Assembly (NCBI GenBank): GCA_029964075.1
Contig: CM057142.1
Location: forward strand, 27,840,392 to 27,904,391
Length of the DNA: 64,000 nt
Origin: Patiria pectinifera
Lineage: Eukaryota > Echinodermata > Asteroidea > Valvatida > Asterinidae
Reading direction: 5' to 3'
In this document: piece by piece, positions 43,901-55,659 of the stretch
How positions within the stretch are numbered: position 1 is the first letter of the stretch
Layout of the letters: every line of letters starts with the position of its first letter
Made by a program: the position numbers and the translations under genes
Notes under the pieces: model-generated
Told to the model about the DNA's origin: nothing
Database searches by the model: none
The model's input: the letters and a program-made list of their open reading frames with translations, nothing else

Positions 43901-46900
43901 AATGGGATTAGTAAATTCAACAGTTAGGATCATCCTTGTTCCATGACGCGGTATTTGTGTGCAAATGCATGATGGTGTGCGCATTCAGCATTGCGCGTAG
44001 TGCGTATTGTTCCTAACTACCGGTAGTCGGGTAGTCGCAACTATTTATAACATAGCAAATAGCACTCCGCACTAATGACGTCACTTTTGCTCCGTGCCGT
44101 ACGCGCGCATAATCAGACAAACCTTCGAACAATCACGCGCGCACTGGCCGCATACATTCGCATAGAAACGGTGTTGCAAGCGTGCGCGTAATCTCCACAC
44201 GAGAAGTTTGTACAGCATGCTTGTCTGAGATCCGGGTACTTGCTTCTATTGATAACATTAGTGCAGAGTGCTATTTTACTAATCGCGCAGCACTAGCTGG
44301 CAATACAATGTTCTGTTTTCTAGGGGATGCGTGTGGACCTTACCTGCAGCCTCGGCGGCTTGTCGCTGCTGCCGTTCAAGCTGCTCCCGTTTGAGCTGTT
44401 CTTCCTGCTGTCGTCGTAGCTGTTCTTGCTGTGCCCTCTGCTGCTCTTGTGCCCTGAAACCATTCAACAGAGAGATGTTTAATGTCGCAAAATACTTGTA
44501 GAGCTATTAGGTTCTTAACAAGCATTTCACTCTCATATATTTTTAGGGCCGTGCAATTTCGAATAATGTAGTATTTGATTATTCGAATTTGTATTCAATT
44601 GAATATTCGGAGATTTGAAACACACCGTACAAGTTTTACATGTGCCAGCCTAACACGCCAGTCAAAAAAACGCACATGCAAGTCAGGTGCACCACAGACC
44701 ATGGGTGCACGCCCTGATAGAAATGTGCATGCATCGATTAGGAATTAAATGGTCTACATTATCACGATTCAGGTGAACAATGAGATTCACATATTACTTA
44801 AGAATTGGCCGTAAGTGTTCAACTACTCGTGAAATAACAACTTGTGGGGATTCCTAGAAATTGAGATAAAGACATGATTTTGGGACGTTTTCGAACGATT
44901 TCTTCCCAACTTTAACTTAGGTCAGCTTTACCAGAAACCAGTATTGACGTTTCGGCATCGATGACGGTGATTTTTTCACGGACATAAAGTATAGAATTTC
45001 TTCTTCCATTATAATTTAATATTTCAATCATACTGAGCATATTTTCTGAGTAACACAATGTTCAAAAGGCCATTTTTTTTGGGTGCATGAATTTCACTGC
45101 TCTGTTACAGCGTCCACGTATTGTACGTAATTGGATCAACTTTGTTCAACAATGGCGATGCTTAGGCCTTCGCAACCACACAGCTGTAATGGCCATTGAG
45201 AAGGTCATGTGAATCCTGTATGCTGATTGGTCGACAGCACCAAGATGTCATCCAATGAAGAATTGATGCGCCCCAATAATTTTCACATCTTGAATCATTA
45301 TGGAAATCTGCAACCACAGGGAGACTGCTGACACAAGTATTGGCCAAGTTTTTGAGCTACATGTAAATGTATAATATTATTCAAGTGCTTGTGTACATGT
45401 ACATGTACCGGGATAGTTGGACAGGGCATACAGTTGTACATCCTTGTACAATGGCCAGAGTCAATGCTTTTGTGTGCAAGGGATGTGGCCGTTGGTTACA
45501 GAGTGCATGCAGGATGTATCATGATTATTTTGTTAAGTATGACAAAGTTGAGCATTTCCTTCACAATATTTTGTGAAGGGGTCACATCCACAGAACCGGG
45601 GTTACGATTGAGGAAGAAATTTGCTTTACATTGAACCATGTCTTTTTGTTATTATGGGATTTGCTCATTATCAAACTCTGATGACAACGAACAAAACTGT
45701 ATGCATAATAGTTCTGATACGAGTTGCTCTTCTTCAATTGGTCAGGACAGCAGTGAAGAAAGTTTAGATTCTAATAATGATATTTAAACATTAAAAATGA
45801 TTTTGAAGTAGTCTTTGATAGACAATGCAAAAAGTAATTTGTAAAAAAGTCTAGCGTTGTCTATTCAATTGCTAGGTGTTTTTTTTTGGGTAGTTGCTTA
45901 TTTCATGTTATTTATTCCCCCCCCCCTTTTTTTTGGGGGGGGGAGGATTAATATGTTCTTTTTTTCACGCAAAAAAAGCTATTTTTCCTATTTGTGCAAT
46001 GCACAACCATTTCCTTATTCCTTATCATTCTTGATCAGCAGTTCATATCACACACAAATTGTTTTTTTAATGCAACAATAACTTTTAATTGTAAATGCCA
46101 CAATTTCCTTTTCACAACTCAAAGTTACATTAATATTTTGATAGAAAACATACAACTTTTTTTTCTTCAGGAGGGCATCTCTTAATCATTGGCTTATGTG
46201 TCTGTGGAATGTCGGCCATTTTAGTCAGCATGGCATGCATGGTATGGCCTGAATGTCAGGCTACTGCACAACGCACGGGCAGGGCTGCAGACAGTTCAAC
46301 ATCTTCTTGACGAAACAACTTAAGATGGGGGAACTATTAATAGACATTGTAATTGTACACACGATTGCTTTGTACATGTGCAAAATGATGTACATGTACA
46401 TGCAAGTACAGATAGGAAAATACATGTACTGTACTGTACTGTACTTTTACCCCCCCCTCCCCCTCCCCCCAAGTATCCTTTTCGTAACTCAGCAAACCTA
46501 TTACTTTCACAACTGTAACCCCTCCCCCAATCTGGCGGAAAACACCCCTGCATAGCACATGTACATGTGCATTCTACTGAACATTTGCACTGTGCCATAA
46601 CATGTACGGAAAAAGTAACCTTTCACAAAAGAACCTGTAATCCCGGTAACTGCTGCAGATATGTATGAATCTGCATAAAAAAGCCCAATAAATAGGCCTA
46701 AACAGTTGCGAAAAACAGTTGAATGACTAACATTTGACTTAATTCAGTCAGGCACGTGCATATTTTTGACAAATGCCCAACACATGACGAAGTGAAATTA
46801 TTTTTTTTTAATTGACGATCAACATGAGTTCCGCTAATGAATCGCTTTCCGTCTAGAAGCTGATTTGACAACTGACTCAAGAGAACATCAATTTCCATGA

Positions 46901-49705
46901 AACGGAAATATGGAAAATCACACTCACGTCGCGGTATGGATACCCAGGAAAATTGTACTCAGCGGGCCTCTGCAACAACTGCCTTTCTCTCCCACCAAAC
47001 CTAACCATTTTTTTCTACCTGCACCTGCTCTTCTTTTGTAAAAATAAACGTGGTTTGATGTGAAGTTTTCAATCCTGGGTCGCTAACCGCATGTTTCTTG
47101 AACCAGAGTGGGTACATGTACATCAGAGACATGGGATCATGTAACAAGTTTGGTTTTTAAAGAATTTAACGTGCATTCCACAGAAATTTGTGCTTACTAG
47201 CATCATTCCGTATCGCACATATCACGATACAACAGCCCTTGCCAAAAAATTCTGTGCCACCGCTGTAAGCTCAGAATCCTTAGTTATGGAATGTACGCTT
47301 AGACATAAGCCTTAAAGCTATAGTCCATCATTTGCAGCCATCTGAAAAAGTAACTGGCGTTTTCTTGTTGAAAAACATACTTGGTTGAAGATAGTAAGTG
47401 GACTAAACTTCCTGTGAAATTAATCTTTCTGGCAAGCTATCATTTTGAAGTAATCAACGGAAGAAGGCCTTTCCAACGGTGCGTCTTATTAAAGACGCAT
47501 CGTAGGAAAATTTAAATTAGTAGTTGTTTTGTTATTCGGCGCAGCGTGCACAAGCATTGGCACGACGCACAGGCGCGTGCGGTTGCTATAATTCGTCGGA
47601 TCAGTGCGCGACATCGCGTATAACTGCAATTCAAAACAATTCAAAACATGATTCAGCAACTTTTGATTTGAAATTGAGATCCTAGAATGCTGTTTTTCTC
47701 GGAATATACAGCTGAAGCTGAGCTGAAACTTCATCAGGTTACTTGTTCAGTATCCTTCATTAGATTTTGAACACTTTTGTTGCTTCAAACGAACAAAAAA
47801 CACAAATTACAAATGATGGACTATATCTTTAACCCTGCTACCCGTGAAATATGCTAACTGTAAGTACAGAATTTTCTGTTGCAGTAAGCAGGGATTTTTG
47901 GCTTGGGGTAAGCAGATCCATGAAATTGGGACTCTGTTTCATGCTACCTCCAGTTTGTACTCTTGCCTGAAGAGTAAAAAGTGCTTAGCACGTTGTTCAG
48001 CAAGTGTCCGCAGATAGCAAATCACCATGCGATCAGCATCGTTTGACACTTGCCAGTTAACTATTTTTTGCTTTCCTGTTTTTTTTTGCTTTTCTGTCTA
48101 AAAACAAAACCAAACCAAATCAAAGACCCTGGACAGACCACTGTCACTGTACCACGGACCCACACATTACTTAAATATTTCTACTTGAAGTAATTTTTCT
48201 TTCTCTCACAATAGAAGGTTACTTTTCTGTCCTTTCTTTGAGCAGCCCTCACCTTGAGTGGCCCTTTAATAGACGTTAACCATGCTGCCGCCATTTCAGT
48301 CATGTTCCCTGTATCCAATAACAGTACTGAATGATAATGTGTTTTGAGCAATAAGGAACCAGACTTTTTTTCCTTCCAGCCTCGCTTTGGTTACATGGGA
48401 ATGGGAAAAAGCAGGATGGCCACAACATGATGATGGTCTACATGTATAGGGCCTTGTGATGGTGACTCTCATGAAAAAAATAATATTAACATTATTAGTG
48501 TTGAAATTATATTGTTACAAGTGTGCTTGGATACTGTAATTTCATTGGTCCCAGATGACCACGTGTCTGGACAATAAAAATGCATGTCGCACACTGAGGG
48601 TGAAATCGCACTGCGTTCATTGCGCGCATTGCGTGCGATAGTGGAACCTGCCGGCGCGCTATAGTTTTGCGCAATGAGAACTGCAACGTCAAACGCTCAG
48701 TCTCATGTCTGGCAGGACATCAAAACCTTCAGTTATCAAAGGCTACATCGCAGTGATTTCATTTATTTCTCACACAGTAAGTAACAACCATTTATCTTTT
48801 TCAGTTATTGGCACGATATAACAAAACATTTGGGATATGTGCCGTTTATAACCCCCTCAGGGGCGCATGTGTCCCTCGGGTGTTAAAAACGTCATATCCC
48901 ACATCACAGCAGTAAACAATTGTTAATTGTTATACCTCTGTCTTGGATACTGTATTTTCATTGGCCTAGAACGCTCACGTGTTAAGTTAATAAAAAGTCA
49001 TGGCACACTCCCCGTGGGATATCACGTACAATGTACGTGATATCCCACAGGGAGTGTGCTATGACTTTGTACATACAGTACGTACGGTGTGAAATGCTTG
49101 TATCGTTGGTACCCCCGCTATTTTCAACATGCTTTCACGCATGAGTGGGAGCAGCGAACTAGCAGACGATCAGCTGTTTTAAGCAAGCAACATGCATGTG
49201 AGTTGGCGTTCAATTGTCATGATTGTTGTGTTGACTGCTGTTTGTTTTCAGATTTTTGCATCAAAATCCAAAGAATCCAAGACAGAGGTATAACAAAACA
49301 ATTGTTGACTGCTGTGATGTGGGATATATGACGTTTTGAACACCCTCGGACGTCTAGCACCCGAGGCGAATGCGTCTAGCACCCGAGGCGAATATGCGCC
49401 TCTCGGGTGTTCAAAACCTCATATCCCACATCACAGCAGTCAACAATTGTTAAACAGACCAAGCCATTAAGCCCCACACACTAAGCACACGGGCGACAAC
49501 ACGTATGCCTCTCCAATAGCAAAGCGCATGCGTAATCAAGGCTTTGCTTGGTCAAAGCATGATGGGTGGAGCTTGACCGATCAGTCTTTATGTGCCTGTT
49601 TTTCTCACCTCTGTCTTGCCTCTTCTTCTGCCTGTGCTTGTGCTGCTGCTGCTTGCTGCTGCTGCTGCTGCTGGAAGTTACTCTGGGCTGACTGGCCTGC
49701 TGGAG
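34876..49705 (-). CDS. ENAH: Ena/VASP family actin regulator, eight 3' coding exons
   Basis: Ena/VASP proteins tetramerise at barbed ends of actin filaments and speed elongation at focal adhesions, filopodia and lamellipodia. Exons, 5' to 3': 49705-49609, 44453-44344, 42493-42243, 41503-41384, 39599-39545, 39028-38914, 36811-36690, 34904-34876. Phases agree throughout. Domains in order: Q7/A4 and charged Q-rich stretch with LERQ; proline-rich core; GLAAAIGAAKLKKR (G-actin binding); DFMSEMAKKLQLRKQK (F-actin binding); a KKPWEK linker as in VASP RPWEK; coiled coil EMERLKQEILADIRVQLNEV ending EAVRAELSKR and TAA. The EVH1 domain, expected at the N-terminus, is not in these exons. The symbol stands for the family; one ancestral Ena gene, not vertebrate ENAH specifically, is likely. 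Confidence 0.9.
35135..35676 (-). mobile_element. TTAA MITE family A (copy 3, diverged)
   Basis: Same internal order as copies 1, 2 and 4 (CTGATGAAGTTT, AACATTCTAGGATCTC, CpG block, TTTCTTCAAAATGACAGC) with degraded ends. It lies within the last Ena intron. Confidence 0.6.
36049..36630. mobile_element. MITE with long inverted ends TGTTACAACTGATAATGTAA
   Basis: About 58-bp imperfect inverted ends: TGTTACAACTGATAATG at left, inverse ending GTTGTAACA at right, both followed inwards by ACTGATAAGGTATC-like words. It sits about 60 bp from the donor of the Ena coiled-coil exon. Confidence 0.65.
36690..36811 (-). CDS. ENAH: Ena/VASP exon: tetramerisation coiled coil
   Basis: Phase 2 in, 1 out. It encodes RRGSNHSNGSSNESEMERLK, then QEILADIRVQLNEVKQEIIE, the right-handed coiled coil of Ena/VASP (human DLERMKQEIIEEVRKEL). 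Acceptor ctcgacag, donor gttagt. Confidence 0.92.
37570..38092 (-). mobile_element. TTAA MITE family B (copy 2)
   Basis: TTAA at 37,570-37,573 and 38,089-38,092; termini AAAGGGAAAATACAACATTT and inverse. Opposite orientation to copies 1 and 3, with the same central palindrome, degraded. Confidence 0.75.
38914..39028 (-). CDS. ENAH: Ena/VASP exon: KKPWEK linker
   Basis: 115 bp, acceptor gtttcag and donor gtaagt. It encodes GGVKKPWEKPSGPPTAGRFG and a linker ending VSSPKLT. It converts phase 1 to phase 2, without which the flanking exons would not join in frame. The PWEK motif is shared with VASP, EVL and Mena. Confidence 0.85.
39124..39440. mobile_element. Penelope-like retroelement ends as a perfect inverted repeat
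   Basis: Arms 39,124-39,245 and 39,284-39,405 are 122 bp and read as exact reverse complements, around a 38-bp spacer. The right arm continues into CCACCATGCAAAGCC (to about 39,440). Each arm contains CTGAAGA - CGGTCAG - AGCATA - CTGACCG - GAACGTC, close to the hammerhead ribozyme core known at Penelope-like element ends. It lies between two Ena exons, about 100 bp from the exon at 38,914-39,028. Confidence 0.7.
39545..39599 (-). CDS. ENAH: Ena/VASP exon: small linker
   Basis: 55 bp encoding DSGGDSKPLQNDVGHPRT. Acceptor ttttgcag, donor gttagt; phase 0 in, 1 out. The GDSKPL stretch resembles the linker between the F-actin site and the coiled coil in vertebrate relatives. Such linkers are often alternatively spliced. 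Confidence 0.8.
40860..41024. repeat. 76-bp-arm hairpin
   Basis: Arms 40,860-40,935 and 40,949-41,024 differ at one position; loop 13 bp. The arm starts GGGAATAACAGTGTGAGGAG. Diverged pieces of the same sequence (GTGATAATGGACCGGCTTC) lie at about 40,240-40,275. Confidence 0.85.
41175..41310 (+). mobile_element. SINE3 copy, tRNA-derived
   Basis: GGCTGGATAGCTCAGTTGGT (A box), CGCAGGTTCAAACCCTGC (B box arm) and flanks AACAAAGACATTGACAAAAT and TTTCTTTGTTCAAC. It sits about 75 bp from the end of an Ena exon. Confidence 0.65.
41384..41503 (-). CDS. ENAH: Ena/VASP exon: F-actin binding site
   Basis: 40 codons in phase 0. It starts EEPSSASSSSSNAPSKAG, then a Gly6 run and DFMSEMAKKLQLRKQKT, equivalent to GGLMEEMNKLLAKRRKA in EVL. 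Acceptor gtccag, donor gtgagt. Confidence 0.9.
42243..42493 (-). CDS. ENAH: Ena/VASP exon: proline-rich core and G-actin binding site
   Basis: It encodes APAGPPQPPAPPP and further runs of up to ten prolines (profilin and SH3/WW ligands), then GGGGLAAAIGAAKLKKR, the WH2-like thymosin-type G-actin site (GLAAAIAGAKLRKV in relatives). Phase 1 in, 0 out, donor gtgaga. The plus strand shows a glycine-rich shadow frame, which is not a gene. Confidence 0.93.
42905..42961. repeat. Short hairpin CCCTGTGGAGACGT
   Basis: CCCTGTGGAGACGTATA and an inverse copy ATGTCTCCACAGGG flank a roughly 25-bp AT-rich loop, within an Ena intron. Confidence 0.5.
44344..44453 (-). CDS. ENAH: Ena/VASP exon: Q/R/E-rich LERQ segment
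   Basis: It encodes AQEQQRAQQEQLRRQQEEQL then KREQLERQQRQAAEAA. It resembles the LERER repeats following EVH1 in Mena, a helical charged region that binds integrin alpha5 in vertebrates. Phase 2 in, 1 out, donor gtaagg. Confidence 0.88.
44454..47311. other. Ena intron, left half
   Basis: AT-rich DNA with homopolymer runs (poly-C/T/G near 45,918-45,945, poly-C near 46,450-46,470), ACATGTAC-type palindromic words (about 45,395 and 46,390) and no exon that I could support. Confidence 0.5.
47312..47832 (+). mobile_element. TTAA MITE family A (copy 4)
   Basis: TTAA at both ends (47,312-47,315 and 47,829-47,832). Closely similar to copy 2, including the AATTCAAAACAATTCAAAAC motif. In the Ena intron between 44,453 and 49,609. 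Confidence 0.75.
48520..49454. repeat. Multi-palindromic foldback region
   Basis: Three modules. CTTGGATACTGTA(A/T)TTTCATTGG occurs at about 48,526 and 48,952. A palindrome spans 48,994-49,068 (GGGATATCACGTACA centre). An inverted repeat pairs 49,291-49,348 with 49,397-49,454 (GCTGTGATGTGGGATAT and inverse), and its inverse also occurs at about 48,880-48,945. The tandem GTCTAGCACCCGAGGCGAAT sits in its loop. Confidence 0.7.
49609..49705 (-). CDS. ENAH: Ena/VASP exon: polyQ/polyA
   Basis: It encodes PAGQSAQSNF, then Q7 written mostly as CAG codons, A4, and AQAQAEEEARQ. Acceptor tcttttag, donor gtgaga; phase 1 in, 2 out. The CAG run is a potential length polymorphism. Confidence 0.85.
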
Positions 49706-50034
49706 CTAAAAGACAGGGATGAAAAGAGACAAGCTCTACTGGTAACGTGGTGTTCAAAAGTAATACCAGGAATTCATTAATACCAAAGACAGAGTACTCA
49801 TTCCTATTGATCCAGAGCCCATCACTTGGCTGGTCTTAAATGGTTGACAAAACACCGGCAGGCTGGTCTTAAACACTTTTCCAGTTTCAGATGAAATTTG
49901 GACTCGTATAAAATCTGGTCCCTTTACCTTTTATTGGATGAAAGTTCACAATCCTCACTTAGGTATGCGCAGTCCTACTGGTACCATTGAATCAGTATTT
50001 CATAGCCCTAAATTCACCCTACACTGGCACAGCT

Positions 50035-50092
50035 GCGCTCTGCGCCACATCGCGCAGTACGCGCCACATCGCGCAGTACGCGCCACGTGCAC
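50035..50092. repeat. 19-bp tandem repeat GCGCCACATCGCGCAGTAC
   Basis: Two and a half copies in a CpG-rich patch inside the Ena gene region. Probably element debris. Confidence 0.6.
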
Positions 50093-50486
50093 CGTCGCAC
50101 GCCAAACTCCATATAAAGAGTTGTTTACGACTTCTTGCGAAAGGCACTATACCATAACATAGTCACCAGTAGAAGGGTGTTTAATAAAACACGAAGTACA
50201 TTGTAAAATTGTTGAACAAAGTCGTTGGAAATTTGTAAGTTTTTAGCTTGTAATAATATTCCCTCGCCTTCGGCTATAATTATCAGCGTCCATTCCCCCA
50301 CTCTGATCTTAAACGGACTTGTTTAAAACCGGCTAAGCACACATTGATTGCCTTAGGAGTGTCAGATGCAGATTTAATTGAAGTGGGATGATTAACAAAT
50401 TTAGGGGTTGGGAAACTGGACGTGAAATGTTTACATTAAACACACATATTTAAAGATAGGATCATTTGCATTTGTCGTAATTTAAG

Positions 50487-50770
50487 GGGAGTCAGGTTGG
50501 CGAAGCGGTACTTTCCTCGCCTTCCACCGCTGTGACCCGGGTTCGAATCCCGCCTGGGCCAATATGGGGATTGGGTTTTCAGTCCCTACCTGATTCCGTG
50601 GGTTTCCCAGAATATTCTTCTGGGTTTTCCTCCCACCTCTAAAACTGTAATTTCTTCTCATTGTCTTCTCTTCACGGGTTTCTTCAGGCTTGCGAGCTAC
50701 AGTGCCTAGGGCGCTTTTGAGGAATCCTTGGTTTCATTACCAGAAATGATTACATGTAATAATAATAATA
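50487..50770 (+). mobile_element. SINE2, full length
   Basis: Head with GGTTGGCGAAGCGGTAC and B box GGGTTCGAATCCCG, then TGATTCCGTGGG, CCTCCCACCTCTAAAACTG and GCTACAGTGCCTAGG. Ends at an (AAT)n tail near 50,760-50,775. Confidence 0.75.
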
Positions 50771-52973
50771 ATACTTTCATGAAATGGGTCACTAATGTAC
50801 AAAAGGGCCACTAATTCATAGTAGACATCGTTCCACTGAGCTGTTCAAAATTTTGTGTCGTTTGGTGCTGGAAAAAGAAAAAAATAAACACCAATATTCG
50901 TTTCTAACCATCAAATGGCAGCTCGTGGAATCTGTCGTGCATAGAACCAATAGGTCACAGGGATTGCCCGAGTGCGGGCTATCTGTTGTTGGAAAGCAAT
51001 GCATGTAGCATGCCCGAGCGAACGCATGAAGTCAACAGCTGGCTCGTGGCCGTTTAACAGATGTAGTATTTGAGAAAACTGTTTGCCATAACCGTCACTA
51101 GTACTGCGATACAAAATTCCTCTTTTCTTGAGAATGACAGCATACCGGGCTTAATGATTTCACAGGATGCTTCATACTATTATACAACTTACAATCAAGC
51201 AGGCTACACATGTATTTCATACTATTTTGGCAGTTTTGTTTGTGATAGTTGCAAATGATCCTATACCTTTAAAAGGCTGCGCATGTACTTGTAATTGCAT
51301 GCATTATTACTCCTGAATTTCTTTAAAACAAATAAATATGACAATCAATGACATCTGTAAGCCCTATGACTACATCCTTATATAGTCAACTCATCCTGGG
51401 TCATTTCAAACAGGCAGCAAGGCTATACAGGGCCGGCTATGACCATTCCAGTACTAGCAGCATTGCTTGAATTGCATGGCAGTAGAGATATGAAAACCAC
51501 AAGCATGACAAGCCCATGGATTGACAGGCCAGACGTGAATATGCCTACCAACTGAGCCAAGGATGGCAACAATGCCATACACAACTGGGCAAGGAACTAC
51601 AGTAATAATTCATTTTTATTAATTAGACATCAAGGGCCAATTGCATGCTGCTATACATGACTGCTTTTATAGGGTGGTCCAAATTGTGACTTTTTTCCTG
51701 TGCCTGTTCTTGTGTAATTTTGTAAATTGTAATTCAACTAATATTAACTCTTTCAGTGCCCGCGAAATTTGAAAAGTTTAACCCTAAAGTGCCCAACTTC
51801 GAGCGTTTTTGTTAATTGTTCGAAATTCTGTAAAAAAAAAAAAGTAAATAAGTTTTACTCACTAAATTTGTTGTTGTTGCTGCTCTCTGGTATATCCTTG
51901 ATATATTGGAAAGTCAAAAGTAGTCACAAACATAGTGATACACCCTGAAACACTGGCCTGAACACAGGGGAATTCCGCACTTTTTGCAGAAAATATGAGA
52001 TTTAGTGCTGCGCCCTCTCGCAAGAACTTGAATGAAAAAATAAATACAGGTTGTACATGCATAAAAATGGTACCATTAGAAAGAGCGAGAGCGCCCCCTT
52101 TTGATAACATATGTACTCTACCTCGTACATGTACGAGGTTTGGCAATTTTAAGTACGAACATTTACGAACATTACCTCGTCCACGTACGAGGTTGGCGCT
52201 TTTGTACTAACAAATATACCTCGTACATGTACGAGTTTGGCACTGAAAGAGTTAAGAATGACTCAAATTTGATACACCAATGGAGTACGTCTGAAAAGAG
52301 CATGTTCTTCCACTCATTACGGAAATTGATCCATGCTATCAGAAGTAAATGCATGTTTTACTAAAAGAACCTAGTTTGTAAAGCTGTCCATGGAATGCCA
52401 TTGGAGGCTGTTGAGCCGAGTGAGAATTACAGATTACACACAGGCATTCAAATACAAATGACTGAAACGTTATTTTTACAGTCGCATTTTGTTCTTTGCA
52501 TATGAGGAACAAGTCAACTCATTTCCCCCCCCCCCCCCTGAAGCACTGAAACATTTTTGTCTGTTTTTCCTTTGCAAGCTGTCGTTCATTCATGGAGGTG
52601 GGAAAACATCAATTTTTCATTGTATTTAATGGGTATTCGTCAGTTCATGGGACGGTAAATGATCAGTGGTGGACAGCTGAATTCTGCGATCTTTTTATTA
52701 AAATAGCCATAACTTGGGAATAGAGTATGCAAATGAAGTGAAATATTTACAGTTACTAGTGAATAACATACATGTATGTACTTTATCCCTATGTTATTTA
52801 CAGGAAATGGAGCGAACCACATATTTTTTTTCTAATTCAGTCACTTTCTTTTTGACTTCCCCTGTACACTGCTTGAGACTGTTCCCCATCTGATTTTGCT
52901 GAGCACGAAAAGCTTACAAAGCAATACCAGTACTACGCTGTTCCATGACATTCTGCCCTGACTAAGAATAAAG

Positions 52974-53430
52974 GGTGCAGACCTGCAAATAAGCCCAAAA
53001 TGCCTACGCCGGCCAAATCACGACTTGCATGCTTTCCAATTATCCGGTATTAGAGCATTTTGAGGGCCGTGAACTTGAGGATTTTTATAAAAGAAGGGTG
53101 AAAGCCATGTAGAGGACTGCGAGCTCATATTTTTGTGAAATTTGGAAGAAATTAGGCCCTAAAATGGCTCTATTTTGCAATGGAGCATAGGCGTCCATTT
53201 TCAAAATGGCGATGGGCTTGAGGACTACTTTTCCATGTAGGGGTGATCATCTTTGGATGGAATTTTCTCCCAGAAGTCATTTTTTAACCCCCATAAATTG
53301 AACGGAAAATGAAAGTTGATGAAATAAGCTTTAATTTGATGTGCGTCTCAAACACCTTGGATAGTTGTGAGTATTTTAAATAATTTTGGGCAGTGCGCAA
53401 TAATTACCACTGAGGTCTATGGCAGTCTAT
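52974..53430. mobile_element. Relative of the GGTTGCAGACC MITE
   Basis: It shares with 14,502-14,982, in opposite order, the words CGGCCAAATCACGA, TTTTGCAATGGAG and TTAATTTGATGTG. The ends are degraded. Confidence 0.55.
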
Positions 53431-53432
53431 AC

Positions 53433-53679
53433 AGGGGCCAATTTCATAGAGCTGCTTAAGCACAAAATTTGCTTAAGCACAAAAACATCTTGTAATAAAA
53501 TCAGGTTACTGGCCAAAACTCCATGCGATTGTTATGCTATAAAGTAAACAACAGCTAAATACCAGTCACAAGCAATGTACATCACATGGAGTTTTGGCCG
53601 GTAACCTAATTTTACTAAGCAATGTTTTTTCGTGCTTAAACAAATTTTCTGCTTAAGCAGCTCTATGAAATTGGGCCCT
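53433..53679. mobile_element. MITE with GGGGCCAATTTCATAGAGCT ends
   Basis: Left GGCCAATTTCATAGAGCTGC and right GCAGCTCTATGAAATTGGGC are inverted; the inner GTTACTGGCCAAAACTCCAT is also inverted. About 247 bp, almost entirely foldback. A partial end occurs near 58,238. Confidence 0.75.
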
Positions 53680-55659
53680 GGTCTGGACCCTTAAACTCAG
53701 GCAACTAGGGCCTCCTGTTGCCCCAATCTTGGCTTTGATTGTCCCAATGATCGGCATTTTTTTCTGGCCATACCAGTGCCTTTTTGAAGGACAAAAAATG
53801 ACCCTTCACCTTTAAGAAAGAAATTCCAGGACAGGGACATCTTGCAATTAAAGCAAGAGAAAGTCGAGCTGTCATTGTTGTTTTGTAATTGAGCAATTCG
53901 TGAATGGGTGCGCGCCGCTTCATTCACATTGCACACTAAAAATGAACCGGCCTCTCCATATATACCGGTATATGTGCAGGAAACTACACATCAATTATTC
54001 AATAGACTACAACTGATGATTATTCATTTCTCAAGTGACTAAAAGACCACACAAAGTACATATGTAAGAACAGAGTACACATATACATTACGTAAAACCT
54101 ACTTTTGTATTTTAGTCATTATAAACATGTAGAAAGGGCAATATGTTACTTAAATTTGACCTTTCCTAAAGTACATGTACATGTACATGTTGTAAACTGC
54201 GAATTTAATAATGTGCTGTTTCACTCCTAACTTATACGGTGAGAGGGTGTCACCATTGATGAGGCTGTTTAGATTTGATGCCATCAGTTCAACTGGTTTC
54301 ACTTCTAAAACTCTGTTTTAAAAATAACACAACTACATACATTTGTTTGTAAATGGCCAATAGAAAGTGAGAAGGGAAGGTTGTATTTGATTTTCAATAT
54401 TGAGGTTTCTGGTCCGTTTCTGTATAAATAGTGTGCAGAATATTTAACAAAGGCAGCTTCCGTGTACATCGATATACCTATTATATACCAGCATGTGTAT
54501 TTTGCTTTATACATGTAAATACACAAATTTATTGAAACTTTTTCCCAAATCCAATACTTCAACCTGCATTTTGCTCCCAAATGACTTCATGATTGTTGAG
54601 CAGTAGAAGTTTATGCAACCACTCTAATGACTTCAGACCCGCTCATACTCAGCTCAAAAGAGAACGGAAACACAAATTTATGACGTCTGGGCAAGTTTTG
54701 TGCTGCGAATTTGCAAAAGTTGAACAAATTTCAACTCCAGCAAATTTCGCAGCGAATGCTTTGTGACGTCAAATTCGCATCTCATTTGCATGAAGGATGA
54801 ACCGGCCTTTAGACTGTTAAATTTTGACAGAATCCTGGGCTTACCAACAAAACACCCAGAGACGAAGGGTTAGCGGCTTTACGAAATAATTTATTTGACA
54901 CACTTCAGAGTACAATTTCACTATTTCATCTTTGTACATATACATGCACAAAATTAATGTGATTTTTCACAATTAAGTTCAATTATTCTAAATAAAATGC
55001 TGATCACTGGCCAGATATGTGTAGATAACTACTAGGCCTTTTAAATAGCAAGTTCAGGATATATCTCTCTTTTTAAAAATTTTTTTTTTTAAATGTATTT
55101 CTGTATACTCCGCACTTGAGTATCTAAAATAACAAACCTGAGTCTTGTAAACAAATGTTCCAATTCTTTTGCGAACATGTACATGAAGGCTCGAAGTTAG
55201 CAATTTATAAATTGGAAAACCATTGAATGATGCAATCCTCTTGCATTCAATTCAATTCAATTCAAACTCACATTAATTTCCATACCAATGAGAAATACTG
55301 GTACAAGCAGAGAGTGCATGAATTTTGTAAATGAATTTGAATGGAAATGTCGAAAAGGTATAACAGGCGAAAATATAGGTATGGCGGCAAGTATCCTCCA
55401 GAAGCCTAGGCTTGTGGTGATATGCCTTGGACGGACTAACACAAAACAGAAACAAGAACAAGTTCACACGGACAGTTGGACCAAGACAGCACCTAAGCAT
55501 GAAAGCTAACAGAAAAAAAACCCCCAAATTTTGCTGAAAAACCAAATGAGAAGCAAGCTACGTCAGATATCGGGAGATGAGAGCTCTTTTATCTAGGCAT
55601 GTTTGAATCGAGTCAATCGACCCACACACAAAAAAGTTATCAACTAATGCATACCCCAC

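Larger units (their letters stand above)
49706..55659. other. Presumed long Ena intron
   Basis: Searched for EVH1 motifs (QWRDARQVYG, FRVVGRK, YDD..KKW) on the minus strand; none seen. Contents: SINE2, a MITE relative at 52,974-53,430, a GGGCC-ended MITE at 53,433-53,679, TACCTCG/ACATGTACGAGG words at 52,115-52,235 and AT-rich DNA. Confidence 0.5.

Noticed and set aside
50815..50845. EVH1-like word AQWNDVY on the minus strand
   Set aside because: The frame is stopped just upstream and no other EVH1 motif or splice site fits.
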